A stretch of 64,000 nucleotides of DNA. Source: Mesaphorura yosii (taxonomy: Eukaryota; Arthropoda; Collembola; Poduromorpha; Tullbergiidae). The stretch is from the NCBI GenBank assembly GCA_009869945.1, contig WIXG01000101.1:1-64000 (forward strand), read 5' to 3'. The translations under genes were made by a program, and so were the position numbers. Positions 1 through 13,400 of the stretch are shown one piece after another. Position 1 is the stretch's first letter. Every line of letters begins with the position of its first letter. Below the pieces are notes generated by a model. That model was given only the letters and a program-made list of their open reading frames with translations, had not been told where the DNA came from and made no database searches.

Positions 1-33
1 TTTGGTTTACTAATTTGCTGCGTGTCTGTTTAG

Positions 34-2433
34 GACTGGGCTGGGTATATCCTCTCCCTGACGGGTCCTGGTCTTACAACATCCAGCTTCCGCTGGAGCA
101 CGATCCGCTTAGTGTCAAGATCGAGACTGGGCGGAAGGTGCTTGAGGAGCTACCCATCACTCCTGTAAAGAACCTGACGACGGAGGTCGTGACCGGCATG
201 AGCTCCAGATACTTCCAGCTCCTCTACGAAGAAAACATCTACTTGTCGGTCGCCACCAACAAGGGAATCATGCGGGGCAAGCTGATCTACCGGGGCTTCG
301 GAGACGCGCAGCTTTCTGACGCCCCGCTCCTGCTGCAGCCTGGGCAGATGTCTGAACTGACGGTGCAGGGGCTCGTGTGGCTGGGAATTGACAGCGGCTG
401 TGGACTCAACTACCAACTCATGCTGAGCGAAAGACCCCAGAGCGAACTGATGCGGATCGAAGTCGTGGAAATGCCCGGACTCTGGAATGCTGGCCTGCCT
501 GTCCAGTCGTACGTGCTAGACGATTTTGAGACGAGTGATTTCGAGGGCGAGTTTCAGGAACTGCAGAGGTAAGAATCAAGCATGCTAGAGTACAAGTTGT
601 ACACGTCTCGCGATTTGTTTAATTTATGAGCTTCTGTTTGTGTAGGAGCACATTTGTGCACATAAATGCTGGTGATGCACTTTTCAAAATAGTGCGAGTC
701 AATGACTCTACGATCCTCGCCTCGACTGTAATAAACAACGTAAGTGCCATTGCCACGATTCTATTTTCTATTCCTGTGCCTGTGCTCAGCCAACTAGGCA
801 CATCAGTCTAAATCAAACCCAATTAAAGCCTTCCTCCCACAACCCGACCAGACTCGCGTGTCTCCACCAGACTGCCTTCTGCAGAGATGTTTGAGGATGT
901 GATTGTGAGATTAGCTGCTGGTGCCATTCCTCCATCCGTCTCCTATTTATTTACACTTCTAATGCATTTATTACATTTCCTAGACTTTTATGAATGTTGC
1001 ATTGTTTGCGCAGGTTCGCGTGCCAACTTCTTGCCTGCCAGCTCGCCGAGAAGTGGATCCGTACATTATCGAACCGGAGGACGACGTCGCGGCGACCCCG
1101 GCACCGAGCAAATGCTTCTACGACGGTGAGTGAGACCCGACATTTATCACGCACTCGCGCCAACCATTCCACGAAATCCTCTCCTCGAATGCTCCCTTTC
1201 GGCGTCTGAAATGAATCATCCTCGTTACATGGCAAATTTATTTCTCGTGGCTTGCAGGAAAAATGAGGGAAGAATATTCGCAATGGACTCCAGCCAATGA
1301 TACGTGCCAAATCTGCAACTGTTACAAAGGTCGCGTCAAGTGCGACACAGTCGTCTGCCCAAAACTCGACTGCCCGAACCCCGTCCTGCTCACCGGCGAG
1401 TGCTGCAGAACCTGCCTCAGTGAGCACAAAATTCTACGTTAAATTGTGCCGTAATGACCAGAGGAAGGACGCCCATTAATCCTAATGCTTATTCTGAATT
1501 TTTAGACAGACAACAGTCGCAGATGGGCGCTGGCTGTGATGTCAAAGGAGATCGCTTCCATCCTGCTGGTAAGTGTTGTCCCAAATCCACAGTGACATGT
1601 TTCATTGTCCGGGGTTCTCACAGTCTGTGAAATTTTCCACATTTTCCAGGTTCGAAGTGGCACCCGTACTTGCCTCCCGACGGATTCATGGTCTGCACCA
1701 TCTGTACATGCAACGTAAGCCACTTGCCATTTAAATGGTTCCTTCCTGCTGTCTTGCCTAACTCGAGCACTCTTTCACAATTGCAGCCCGACACTCTGAC
1801 CGCTGAGTGCGTGAAGGAGACTTGCCCCACCCTCAAGTGCGCTCCTGATGAAGCGGTGTACCCGACCCCGCTCGCCTGCTGCAAAGTGTGTCCGGTCGTG
1901 AAGGATGAGGAGAAGGAGATGGACGACGTCTACGTGGTCGAAGTCCGCAAAGGCCCGACCGAGGCGGAGGTCCTGGCCGGCGGTGGCTGCAAGTTCCGGG
2001 GCGAGCTGCACGCCAACGGCGAGGATTGGAATCACCGAATCGAACCATTTGGCTACACGCCCTGCATCATTTGCAACTGTCGGGTAAGTGCCCATGAGTG
2101 TATAGAATGAATGCGTGTAGTATTAATTAATGTGAATCTTGATGGTAGAATGGAGAGACAAAGTGCGGTCGGAAGAAGTGCCCGCAGCTGACGTGTCGTG
2201 TGAAGGTGAAGGACGAAGGCGACTGCTGTGCGAGGTGCAGCACGGACTCGCTCGGCGGCAGAAGTTCGGAGGAGGTGCCCTCTTCCATGTCGTCGTTCAG
2301 CAGTAGCACTGCACTCGGCAAGTCGCCGCCGTCGAAACTGAAGAAGGCCCCGCCAGGCGCCCGAGTCGACTCGAGGCAGCATCAGTTTCAGCAGCAGCGC
2401 TACCACCGGCAGTCAGTGTACTCGACGAATTAA
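34..2433 (+). CDS. sog: Short gastrulation / chordin, 3' part (partial at left edge)
   Basis: Secreted BMP antagonist of the chordin family; family members bind BMP ligands through their VWC domains and pattern the dorsoventral axis. Coding exons read: 34-568, 646-739, 1014-1125, 1258-1419, 1506-1568, 1650-1714, 1787-2083 and 2149-2433, joined by GT-AG introns with consistent phases and ending at TAA. The first exon encodes CHRD-domain sequence (motifs VWLGIDSGCGLNYQLML and VEMPGLWNAGLPVQSY). It is followed by three cysteine-rich VWC modules: CQICNCYKGRVKCDTVVC..CCRTC, then CTICTCN..CCKVC, then CIICNCRNGETKCGRKKC..CCARC. One or more CHRD domains followed by three VWC repeats is the C-terminal layout of chordin/Sog. 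A low-complexity Ser/Gln-rich tail of about 50 residues follows the last VWC. The 5' part lies outside the window. Identification of the family is firm; the exact edge of the first exon is inferred from the acceptor at 32-33. Confidence 0.88.
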
Positions 2434-3665
2434 TTTCTGCAGTTGGGAAATGCAAACTGAGTTAACCATGTACCTGCTTAGCTAATGCAACATTTATTTT
2501 TTTAATCTTTTTATTAACGAGCACGAAACTCTCTGAAAGACGAGGCGAGTGATCCGTGACGAGTTACCAATGAGTGCGTGTCTTCACCTTTGTGCTGTGT
2601 CGGATAGTCTTCAGTTTCGTATTTGCCATTCGTACCGCAGTGGTTCGGCTCCTTCATTACGTGAAATGCCGTCGCGTCATTTGCCTTCTTTTAATCTTTA
2701 CATTGTGTTTTAACGAAATCAGTACAGAAAACGTGCTACTGCCCGAGAAGAAGGGTTTTGGAATTGAATAAGCTGGAGTTGAGTGATGTGATGGTGTGAA
2801 CGTAGGCTGAAGCACCGCAAGACTGAACCGTAGGTTAGGTAGGTTGATAATTGTACAGGTCCGAAAGATTCGAAGCCGATTTCAGACGGCCGATTGACTG
2901 TAAGTTTAGATTTTGAATATTGATGCTGTTGATGGCAGCATGACTTAAATAGCTTGCTAGATTGCCTATTTGTATTTACACCTAAGTTATTCGACGAGAC
3001 TTTTAGTGTGATTAGTTTTAGTGTATTTTAACGTAGCGTAAGCTTAGCCTAGCCTAGTGTGTAGGCTTGATAGTAGGCTAGGAGGAAGATGTCAAAGTAA
3101 TTCCACAGTACAAATATTTCAACGAAAGTTCACTGGATTTCTCTGCTTACGCTTCAGCCTTCAACCTCCTCGTGAGGAGTGTGTCTTTATTTTTTACTAC
3201 GAGGCAGCACTGCATTTATGCCTTATCTCTATTTTAATGAGCTGTTTGTGATTCAAGCCTGTGCCAACCCCAGCGGAATTAGCCTAAGAGTATTTTCTCT
3301 ATTTTTTCGCAGATAGAATAAGCAAGAATAAATTTTTACATGTACTTAGAGCATTTGGACTGTGAGAGTCCAGTCAACAATTAACTCTTTGTCTGCGTAA
3401 AAGTAAAAGTAATCTAGGTAGGCCTTGAGTGATAAGCAGGGCCACGGGGAATTAGTTGAGTCGTATGTAAGAAATTGTACGTTACTGTTAATTAGTACTT
3501 AAGTGTAATTAAGGTCCAGCAGCTTGATGTCACAGTACCCCATTTAATTACCCACCGGACGACTCGAGCTGCTGCATTCGAATGTGCTGGCAATTTGCAA
3601 CTCTCTTGTGTCATAAGAAGAATGCGTTTCTTGATTTTTGTAAAATAAATGTGATTCCAATCATC
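2434..3665 (+). other. sog: 3' UTR of short gastrulation
   Basis: No coding sequence is apparent between the sog stop codon and about 3665. It is AT-rich, contains TTAGGT-type repeats near 2831-2845, and has a canonical AATAAA at 3644-3649 that would end the transcript near 3665. An earlier AATAAA near 3328 could give a shorter form. Confidence 0.55.
3644..3649 (+). terminator. sog polyadenylation signal AATAAA
   Basis: Canonical AATAAA about 1.2 kb downstream of the sog stop codon. It lies about 50 bp from the reverse-strand signal TTTATT (3698-3703) of agrin copy A, so the two genes converge tail to tail. Confidence 0.5.
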
Positions 3666-3697
3666 AACTTGGCGCGGCGTTGAGACGTCTATCGGCG

Positions 3698-3703
3698 TTT
3701 ATT
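3698..3703 (-). terminator. agrin copy A polyadenylation signal
   Basis: TTTATT on the + strand, i.e. AATAAA on the minus strand, about 280 bp past the agrin A stop codon. It would end the agrin A transcript near 3680, almost touching the sog 3' end. Confidence 0.45.
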
Positions 3704-3983
3704 GTGTATAAAAGCTCCATGTTATAAAGATTCGTGGCAGTATCACACTAGTTGGCATAAAACTATCAAACCTCCTCATTAACTCCTGCCTTCTAAAACT
3801 GTTTGTACAAAATTAGTATGACAATTCTAATCAACAAAAATCGAATGATTGATAACGTCAGAAGTGGCCTGCTGCTGCCGCCATATGCATGAGTAGAAAT
3901 ATTCCACCATCGATTTGAAGGAGGAAGAGATCTTGCACCTTTCGTGGCAGAGTTTTTGGTGAATCGGGGCTGCAATTTCACTT

Positions 3984-6900
3984 TCAATCGTCTTCGCAGG
4001 GAGGAATTCCTGCGTCGTGTGCACTTCTGGCGAGGGGAAGTCTCCTCTTCTCGATGCGTACCAAATCTACGCACCCCACAAACCCCTGGTGGTATTTTGG
4101 CGGAATGTCGCCAGGAAGAACCGAAGTTGGCACACCGCCTGGCATTTTAAATCAGTCCAGTCAGCTCAGTACGACTCAACTGTTCTCAACGACTTCACGG
4201 AGAAAAGAGCATTGAGATGACTTACCAATCCAAAAGTGTCCATCAGAATGGAGAGTGTTGCTGCCAGGGTGAGCTGTAGCCCGATGCGGAGAAGATCCGT
4301 CCACTTGGAACACAATGAACCGACGCCTTCTCGCAATCAGCACTTGGTGCCAACGGCCATCCGACACGGACACCTGCACAGATCAAATTCATCACTTATT
4401 CATGTACACCTTGTGAAAGTAATTAGCGCTGGTTCTACCTTGGAGCGAATGATGACGGGCTTTTTGTTCCGACTGGAGCCAAGGTCCAGCCTCAGTTCAG
4501 GGAATCCATCGACGACAAACAGGCCGAGGTAACCACGCTTCTCCTCCTCGTGACCGGAAGTGCCTGTCCAAACTAAAACACCTGGTATTGTGCTGCTCGT
4601 GCGGAAAATAACCTCCACGCGATTGTTCTTCTGTGCCCTCGTCCTAGTACAAAGTAAGCAGGGCGAATTTAGCCAACTTGCAAGAGAGTTCAAAATGGTA
4701 CGCTGCTGCGTGGCTCACATTGTGCTGCCGTTGGAGTCCTCGCTCTCCACGAAGGGCGCAAACTCGTCCTCCCCCTCCTCAAAGTCGTTTGGCAGTTCGC
4801 CCTCGTCACTGTCCGCTTCCACGACTTTATTGGCAAGGGAGGGCTCGCCGAAGAGTTCATCCAGCTGCGAGTCAAAGTTCTCATTGTAAAAGTCGTCGTA
4901 GTCTGCACTCAAGCTGCGGGACTCGCTGAAACAAAATAAACCCAAATTAACTTGGGCAAATCAGGCTTGACTTGGAATTTGGTCGTACTTCCTCGCAGCT
5001 CTGCGCGGGAACCGAAGGAAGTTCTGTCCATCAAAGTGGATGGGGCTTGGCACCTCCTTCCCTGAAAGTATAAGTGAAGCACGACGCTGAAAACTTTCCT
5101 TATTCTTTGCCATCTCGTGGCTCGGGCTTACTGATTTGACAGGTGTCTCCTGAGTAGGCGGAGGGGCAGACGCACGTGAAGGAACTCAACCGCGGGAAGC
5201 AGGAGCCTCCGTTGAGGCATGGAGCCGAGACACTGGATCCGCAGGGCGGGCCTTCGTACTTGTGCACGAGTTTCTCCTTCAGTGCCCTGCTGATCTCTCG
5301 GTGATATGTCAATCCGTTGATCCTCATAAACTGGAAGACGCCGTTGAAGGGCACCAGCAGGCCCAGCTCGCGGTGGAGCAGGTTAGTGTCACTGAATAAA
5401 ATGAAGGATCGGAGGATGTTATCTTTCTGACCGGCAGGGTAAAGAGTAGAGTCTCACCTGATTCCGCCAAGGTAGAGGGGCAGCTCCAAGTTAAGCTCCG
5501 ACAGGGACGGAGGGGCGACGACTCTCTGTGGACTCTCACCATCCACCTGTAGTCTACCTTCTCTGCCCTCGCGGGACGCGGACAGCCAGTGCCATTTGTT
5601 TAGGAGTACAGGACTTGCCCAGCTGAACCAAAAAACAGACACGATGTGCACGCGATCATCATTGCGGGGCTGCCATTGCCAAAAGCGGGCGGATGTTTTG
5701 CTTTCTTACGTGATATTCCCGAGCCCGCTGCCAAGGTCGAAGAGGAATTGGACGTGGCCATTGAGCATGTTGACTGCGATGTAGTCGCCCTTTCCGGGGT
5801 ACTGGCCGTTGTAGAGCACCAGTCCGTTGGCTGTGCGAGGCATGAACCACAACTCTATCGAGATGGAGCGGGCAGCGCTGTCGATCCTCGGTAGTTGAAC
5901 GTACGAGAACCCACGGAAGTCCAACATCGCTCCATTCTCTTGAACATGTGCCATTTTAGATTCGCAGCGTTTTCCTTCTCAAATCCAGCCACAAATCAGA
6001 AACGAGCCAATGCATTCCGCTTTCTGCTACTCAATTAAGTAGGCAGTTCCTTACCCGAGTACTCTGGATGACAGACGCATTTGTAGGTGTGTAGTTGAGC
6101 AACGTCCGTCCAACACTGGCCACCATTCCGACACGGGCAGGAGAAGTCGGTCGTGTGGTTCGTGTTTGTGCTTTCATTTTGCAAATGTGATTCGGCGACT
6201 GTGACGTAGGACTCGTTTTCGTTGTCCTCCTCCGCCTCGTTGAGAGTGGACATCGGTGTGGTCATTCCAGAGTGGAGGAGAGAGTGGTGGTCAGGTGGGA
6301 GGATTCCGCACTGGTATACGCTGTCCAAGGAGTCGATGAGGGGATCCTTCCTGACCTCCAGGAAGGCGATGGGTCGACGCCCAACTCGCAGTTTGTGGAT
6401 GCAGCCAACAAAACCAAGCGACGTGCCAACAGTCTCCCAAATCCTACATTAATCCACACGATTGATTAGTAGGTACCAGTGCTTGCTTACTGCACGGTGA
6501 ATCTTACTTGGTTGCGTTGAGTGGGACGTGGCCCATGTAGCCTCCGAGATCCAGGTTGAGGGACTTCATGTTGCCGACCGAAGAGCCTCGCACGTCTTCC
6601 TCGTCGTTCACTCGCAGCAGTCCGTCTCGATTGTACCGCTTAGCCACGATGTGATAGCTCACACCCGCCACCAGGCGGCTGAGCGAGCGGAGCCTTGCTG
6701 GCCCATCACCGAGGCCGTAGCGGAACTCAACATACCCGTCGATTAGTGCGAGCGAAAGGAAGTCACCGGACCCGTTCCCGTGCTGTGAGGAGAAGATGAT
6801 GATGCCGTGTTGGTAGTCCACGAAAGGAGTGATTTCAATTTCGATGCTGAGTTTATGGTAGCCTGCCAACTTGCCCAGGCGAATGGTGGAATGTCCAGTG

Positions 6901-7471
6901 AAGAATGGGTATGCGTGCTCTGTGCAAAGAAAAAATAGGTCAGTGGGCATATTGTGACATCTATCGGCATAGAAATTACCTTTTATGGTGCAGCCAGTGG
7001 CTGGGTCACTTGTCCCAAGTGGACAGACGCACGAGTGGGAGCCATTCATGTGATCGAAGCACGTCGACGGAGGGGAACATGCCGTGTGTGCACATGATGA
7101 CGACGGCGGCAGGTGAGAATCTAAAAAAAAGTAGTAGCATGCAGATGCATTATCTCGTTATCAGATTCGGATCAGAAAGGTAACGAAATCAATTTAAGGT
7201 TTTATGAGATTTTTTTCTGCGCCCGCCGGCGAAAGTTGATGAAAGCGAAGCCACGAAAAGAGTTCATGTTTGTATTGCGCTGAGTCAGGGAATAATGCGG
7301 AGGAGATTACGAGAACGAATCCCAAATTGACTTACGAATTGGTTTGCACTGGATTCTGTCTGAGTCCTCGTAGAATCCTTCTCTGCAGATACATACATTA
7401 GCCAGGCAGAGGGAGAAGGTCGTGACGCAGTCGGACGAGGCCTGACAACTGTCACCCAAGTAGCTCTTGAT
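3984..7471 (-). other. AGRN: Agrin A C-terminal EGF and LamG block
   Basis: EGF-like exons 7336-7471 ([13 protein letters not shown]) and 6980-7120. LamG1 in 6508-6919 plus the start of 6055-6443. EGF ([10 protein letters not shown]) at the end of 6055-6443. LamG2 in 5710-5974, 5458-5622 and the first part of 5132-5391. EGF ([11 protein letters not shown]) at the end of 5132-5391. LamG3 in 4989-5061, then 4439-4643, 4226-4373 and 3984-4138, interrupted by the acidic exon 4719-4925. LamG hallmarks seen include [31 protein letters not shown] and [11 protein letters not shown]. In vertebrates this part binds dystroglycan, integrins and LRP4. Confidence 0.85.
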
Positions 7472-10400
7472 CTGAAACATAAAACACACATCACACTTTC
7501 TTCAGAGGCTCCGGCCGGGAGGCATAAACTTTGAGCGTATCTCCTTCAAAATTGGACGACGTTTCAAAGAAAGTGAAAAATTCTTGTGACGTGTGGCGGT
7601 TATTTCGTGAATTGGACTGAGGATGGGTTCGCATGTTACCTCGACCGTGGCGGTTGTTGGAGATCGATGGCTGAAAAAGTTTTTATGGAAGTTGTCGTGG
7701 AAGTCTGGCTGAGGTGGGAGATGCCGAGTCGATTTCATGCCTGAGGAACTCCCGCCGTCGCCCCATCGCAGCGAATTACTCCGCTCAGAACCTCCAGCCA
7801 CTCCGCCGTCATCCACGTCGTCGTCGTAGTCCGTGCCCGGCTCCGTGAACTGCACGTGCACGCCCGTCCAGCGTCTCCGCGTGGGACTCTCCGTCCCGTC
7901 AGACTCACCTGCACACAAACAACAAACTCAGTCTCGCCTTCATTGTTTTCTGCGTGTTTAATGATCTGCGAGGAGATTCATCTTTCGCTTTCCGGGTGTT
8001 TGTTCCGACTAATCGTTTCTCGGATGAGAGGACAAAGAAACAGATTGCGAGCTAAATTGGCACTCACTCGAATCCAGGCACGGGCCTCGCTCCACAACCC
8101 AAATCGGCTTCTGCCCGCGACACGACTGCAGACGCACCAGACACTCGTTCTCGTACGTGAATCCATCACTCGCACAAACCTTGAAAATTTAATCACAACG
8201 TGGCTCTTCTTTCTTTGCCGCTTTTGTTATTTGCTTGGAACTTACTTCTGACACGCTCTTGTCGTCACATTGCAGGTTGCAGACGCAGCCAGCCCGATTC
8301 CCGTCTTCTTCACCTGCAAACGCGAAAGATCAACCATTTATTTATTCCGTCTACTTAAAGGAAGCACCCCGAGTTTGTGGTTGAGGACTCACATTCTGCG
8401 CCATACGCACATGTCACTTGGTCGCATGTTCGGCCGAGATTTATTGGATCTGCGCACAAAGAATGCAAAAAGCAAAATACCAAGTCAGAGTCTCGTAAAG
8501 GGTTAGCGGGATACGGCGTTACACGATACACGTGTCACGAGACGGCAAAGTGGATCATCAGACCTGAAGTGCATCCGTATGGCCCCAGAAATTCTCCTTC
8601 AGAACATGAATCACATTTATGGCCGAGCACGCGCGGCTTGCACACGCAGCGCCCAGTCATCTGCTCGCAGTCGTCTCGCACCGAACCAAACTTGGAACAC
8701 CCGCAACCTGAACGCAACGAAATAAAAAGAGCATAATCTTAAGCGTAAGTTAGTGAAAGTGGCCATTCGTCGTTGTGTTGGGACTCACTCATGCAGCCCT
8801 GCTGACCCTCCGACACGATGCGGGAGAGGCCCCAGAATCCGGGCAGACACCGGTCGCACTTGGCGCCCCCGACCCCTGGCTTGCACCTGCACTCCTGCGA
8901 GTGGGGGTCGCAGGTCTCTTGCAGGGAACCCACCTTGTTGCACTGACACAGCGACGGGCATCCCGCGTACTCGGGGCCCAGGGCAGGCGTGACCTCGTCG
9001 GGGCAGCAGCCGTGCCGGCTGTCGGCACACTTTTCAGAATTGCTCGGCAGTGGAGGCGACGTGGCCACCTTCTCCTCGGCTGCGGAACAAAACAACAACA
9101 GTAACAAATGTTGCCCTTTCCTTGCCCAATCTTGTTTAATGGTTCTTTTTATGGCTTGTATTTGTGCGCAGGAAGGAAGAAATGAAAGCATTATTTATGA
9201 CTCACGCTGAGCAACAAGAATTACAAGAAACACAGAAAAAAGAAATGTTTTGTATTTATGAGCCAGGTGAAAACAAATGCACGAGCACTTTGTCTTGTCA
9301 GAAACAGTTTACTTTCGACTAATTCTCGTATTCTTGCACGCAAAAGATTACTGCATGGAAATTGCTGCAGTGAAAGACGCCAATCATTTGATTGATTTGA
9401 CTGTACTCTCAAATTATTATTGCAGACGCGGTCGAACGAAAGCACGCGGTGTAATGAATGAGAGTTGAGGAATTGCACTCACGTTTTCTGCAGCATTTGG
9501 CGAAGGATGGACTGCGATGACAGAAGGTTCCCTGGAGACAGCTGGAACGCGTCGGACCGTTGCCGCAATTAATCTCAATGTCAGTGCCGGGATACTTCAC
9601 GGGCTCATCCCCATTGCACGGACGCACTTCGATGTCTAAATACCAGACAGAATCAAGTAAAAATATAAGCACCAAGTTTAATTCCCGATCAGAAGGTCGG
9701 TGCAGTTCAACGCTGCGATAGGGATTTGCGAATGGGTGTAACACACCTTCGCAAAGTTCCATGGGCCGGGGTCGGAGCTCCGTTTGTCGGTGGCAGGCTT
9801 CCTTCCGCATCTCGCACTCATTGGGGTAGAGTTTGAGGTCCGAGGCGCAGACTCTGCTCCGGTCGTGGTGGAGGGAGCAGTTAAACTGACACGTGCACCG
9901 CGGAAACCCGTCCTCCACCACCTCGCACACGGCGTTGTAGTCGCAGCGAATCGAATCACACAGCCGTGATTTGTGCGCGCTGCTTGCTGAGCCACTGCTG
10001 CCGCCGAACTCTTTGGCGAATGTCGGAGCGGTGCTGCTCGTCCCGAACACGCTCGTATAAAACACAGAACCTTCAAACCACAAAAAAATTATCTCTAAAT
10101 TGGCTCCGTTTGGTTAAGATTTCGATTTGATTGGGAAGATTCTCATCGTCAAGAAAAATAAAGGTTGTGGACAAATCGTTCTGCTCTCAGAATCTCGACA
10201 ACCGACATAAATCATTTCGCACTATTTGTGAGCCCCATCCAAGACCGTTTCCCGTGCTTGGTTTTGATAAAGTGTGGCTGTTGAGTGTCTGCGCGGGGCG
10301 TAAATCATTGTGGATGAAGAATGTGATGAGGCTTACCTCCGAGTGGTCGTCCTTCTGAGCAGTTTCCGTAGAAGAGCAGACTGAGCGAATGGCCAGAGCA

Positions 10401-13400
10401 TGCGGCCTTCTGGAGCTCACACTCATTGCTGAATGTCTGGAAGTTGGAGGCGCAGACTGGTTCGTTCTTCACTGGGCAGGCTGTTGGGCACTCACAAACG
10501 CCGTATTCGCACTTTGCGCCGTACTTGCAGTGCACACCCGCACACAAGTCTGTAAGCACGTAAACCAGGCTTCTTGACCTCTGACCCTGCAATCCTTATG
10601 AGTATGATGCCAACAAGTCGACTTACCACAGTGTCCCGTGGTGGTAACGGTGATAAATTTGCTCTGGAGACATGACGCCCTCTGCAGCTCGCACTCGTTC
10701 TCGTACGTCTGCCCGTCGGACCCACAAACTCGTGTCGATACCCCAAGCGAGGAGTCCTGCTTCAAGCAATTCCGGATTCGATGTACCTGACTTGATTGAA
10801 TTTGACGCGACGCGCAATGCTTACCTGAGAGGCCGAGCAGTTTTGTGGGCAAATACATCGTGTCCCAAGCATGTCTGACTCGCAGACGGAGTAAAAGTCG
10901 CATCGCTTCTGCTCACACCCATCTGCAAAGTAAAATTACGATACAAATAAGACAGTGTTGGACTTAAAGTTGCCTCGTTCTTCCACGTGCTTACTACAGA
11001 GGCCCGAGTAGAGGACTTTGAGGGATGTGTTTGTGGTGCAGCTCTCCAGCTTCAGGCGGCAGGGGTTCTGGTAGCTGATTCCGTCGGAGCCACAGACAGG
11101 ATCGTAGTCGGAGGGGCAGCTCGGGCAGTCACACGTGCCAACTCCATTCCGTTCGGTGCAGGTCGCTCCGGTCGGGCACACCGTCCTCGCGCAGACGCTC
11201 GAACTCTCTGCAGACAAAGACCGAACAGTGAAAGTGAAAGTCGTCATTTGAATGAATGAGGAGTTAATGAGACACGCCAAAGTGGGCACGGCACGCCAAA
11301 CTACCAAACGCGGGACGGGATGAGGTGCCAAATCTCGGTGCATTCCATTTGTTTCATTGCGGCAGACAACTTGTTATCTCTCTAACGATCCCATTCGCCA
11401 CGCCACTCGCTTCGTGTTTTGGGACTGCATTTCACAAATCGCAGTGCACCGCCCGAGTAAATATGCTCATAACAATAAAATTGCAGTGCGTGGCGAGAGT
11501 TGCAGGACTGCCAGGGAGACCAGGCTGGATGGAGGCAATTTGGGGGTAACGCATCTCATCTTGCTTTTATGAAGCATCAAATAACGAGTATGAATAATAC
11601 AAAGCAGAGCCTCCGCCTGAGCGGAATCTCATCGCATGAATCGTAATGCGCTTCCGCACAATTTGATGAAGTCTCCGTCGTGGCGTGATTTCATCTGCAC
11701 GCTACGCATTAACGCGCCTCGCGTCTTCCTCGCACTTGCTACTTGCACCACACATGGCATGATTAATAGTAACGACTTTCACCACACAATCACATTCAAA
11801 GTAACAGCAGCAATTCGATGATGTGTGCGCCTGCCTTGTTTCTCGATGGACCAAATGACGCGAGCGGCCAACCGTCAACACGTCAACAACGGGTTTGGCT
11901 TGATGGAAAGTTTGGAAAGGCCACTTCGATCAAGCGGAAATTAATCGACAGACGCTGTCATATTTTGTTTACATATCCATTGCCTTGCATAATCTGAATG
12001 ATGAATGTGATGGAGAAATGGACTCGTCTTAATCTGCATTGCCCTCAATACAGACGCCAGCGCAGCGTCTTGGGCTCGGCTCAGACCACCATGAATTATG
12101 CATCGTCGTTCGTTTCCTACTTTTGACTCAAATGAAGGAAGATTTGTGCCTGTGCTTCGCTTTGTGGATGGAAATTCGAGGCGAGAGGTCGCCGTCGTGG
12201 ATTGAAAAGTCAAATTCTGAGGGGATAAGAAAGTGTGAGTTGTAATTTGAGAAGTGAGAGCGACAAATTATCGGAAAACTTTTTTATTAAGTTTTCTCGC
12301 ATCTTTCTTCCTTTCAATGCGAGTGATTACGCGCTGCGCTGCGTTGTCGCGAGCGAGTGCGGGTCTCTGAAAAGGAGGATCAGACTTTCTCCGACGCAGA
12401 CTTCGGCAATCGCGTTTGCTTTTGCACTGATTCAGGAAACTTTAAATTGGAACTTTCTCGCGTTCCCGTGCACATGGCGCGAGGCGAGTCGTGGGGCTTA
12501 CCGCAGACTCCGTTGTAGGCCATCGCCACGCTCCTTCCCTCGCGACACGACGCCTGAGTCAGCTGGCAAAAGTTGTCGTACGTCTTCCCATCTAAACAAC
12601 AGACAAACCACTCATCAGGCGTCCAGTTCAGGACCTTTATTTGGCGTCCAGTGACTGACCTGTTCCGCAGACTGGCTGGATGACCGGGTCGCAAACCATG
12701 GCGCATGTGCACTCGGCGATCCCGTATCGGTCGATGGCACACGTCTCAAAGCCACGGCACACGCGACTCTCGCACGGGTTCACGCCTGTCAACAACAGCA
12801 CACACGCACACGAGTCATCATCCGTCTCTTAAAGCGTTAACTGAAGAAGCATCGAGAAGCACAGACTCGAACCGAATAAAGAAAGCAGTAGCGAGTCGCG
12901 CGTGGCGCGTTGTTGTTTGTGTCGTTTTTGTTGTGTCGTGAGGAAGAGTCATGAATAGGCGTCGGATTACGCACTCAAGAAGGCAGCCCTCACTTTCATT
13001 TCACAAAGCAATCAGTCAACTACTCGCGAGTGACAACAACAAGCGCGTTGCGCGTATCGTCTTTCATGTCCTTATCATTATCGTGCTCGTGTCTGTCGTG
13101 TAAGACGAGAAGATCACATCGTTCGTGCTGCGTGATGCATGAAAACGGGCACGACGACTCGACTGGCTCCTTGAAGATGCATTGTTAGGAAATGCCTCAC
13201 AACTGCTACACGACTCTCAGCAGAAGAGGAGACAAGATGCGAGAAGAAAGGCCAGCATGGGCGAGCATGTCGACTCATCTCTCGGAAAACGCGCATTAAT
13301 CACTCAACCGAGAAAGCATTCAGCCAACTTTAGCCTTCCTGACACGAATATTTGCAATTTTTTAAACTTAATCTTTAACCATTTCCAAACTCAACGGAGC

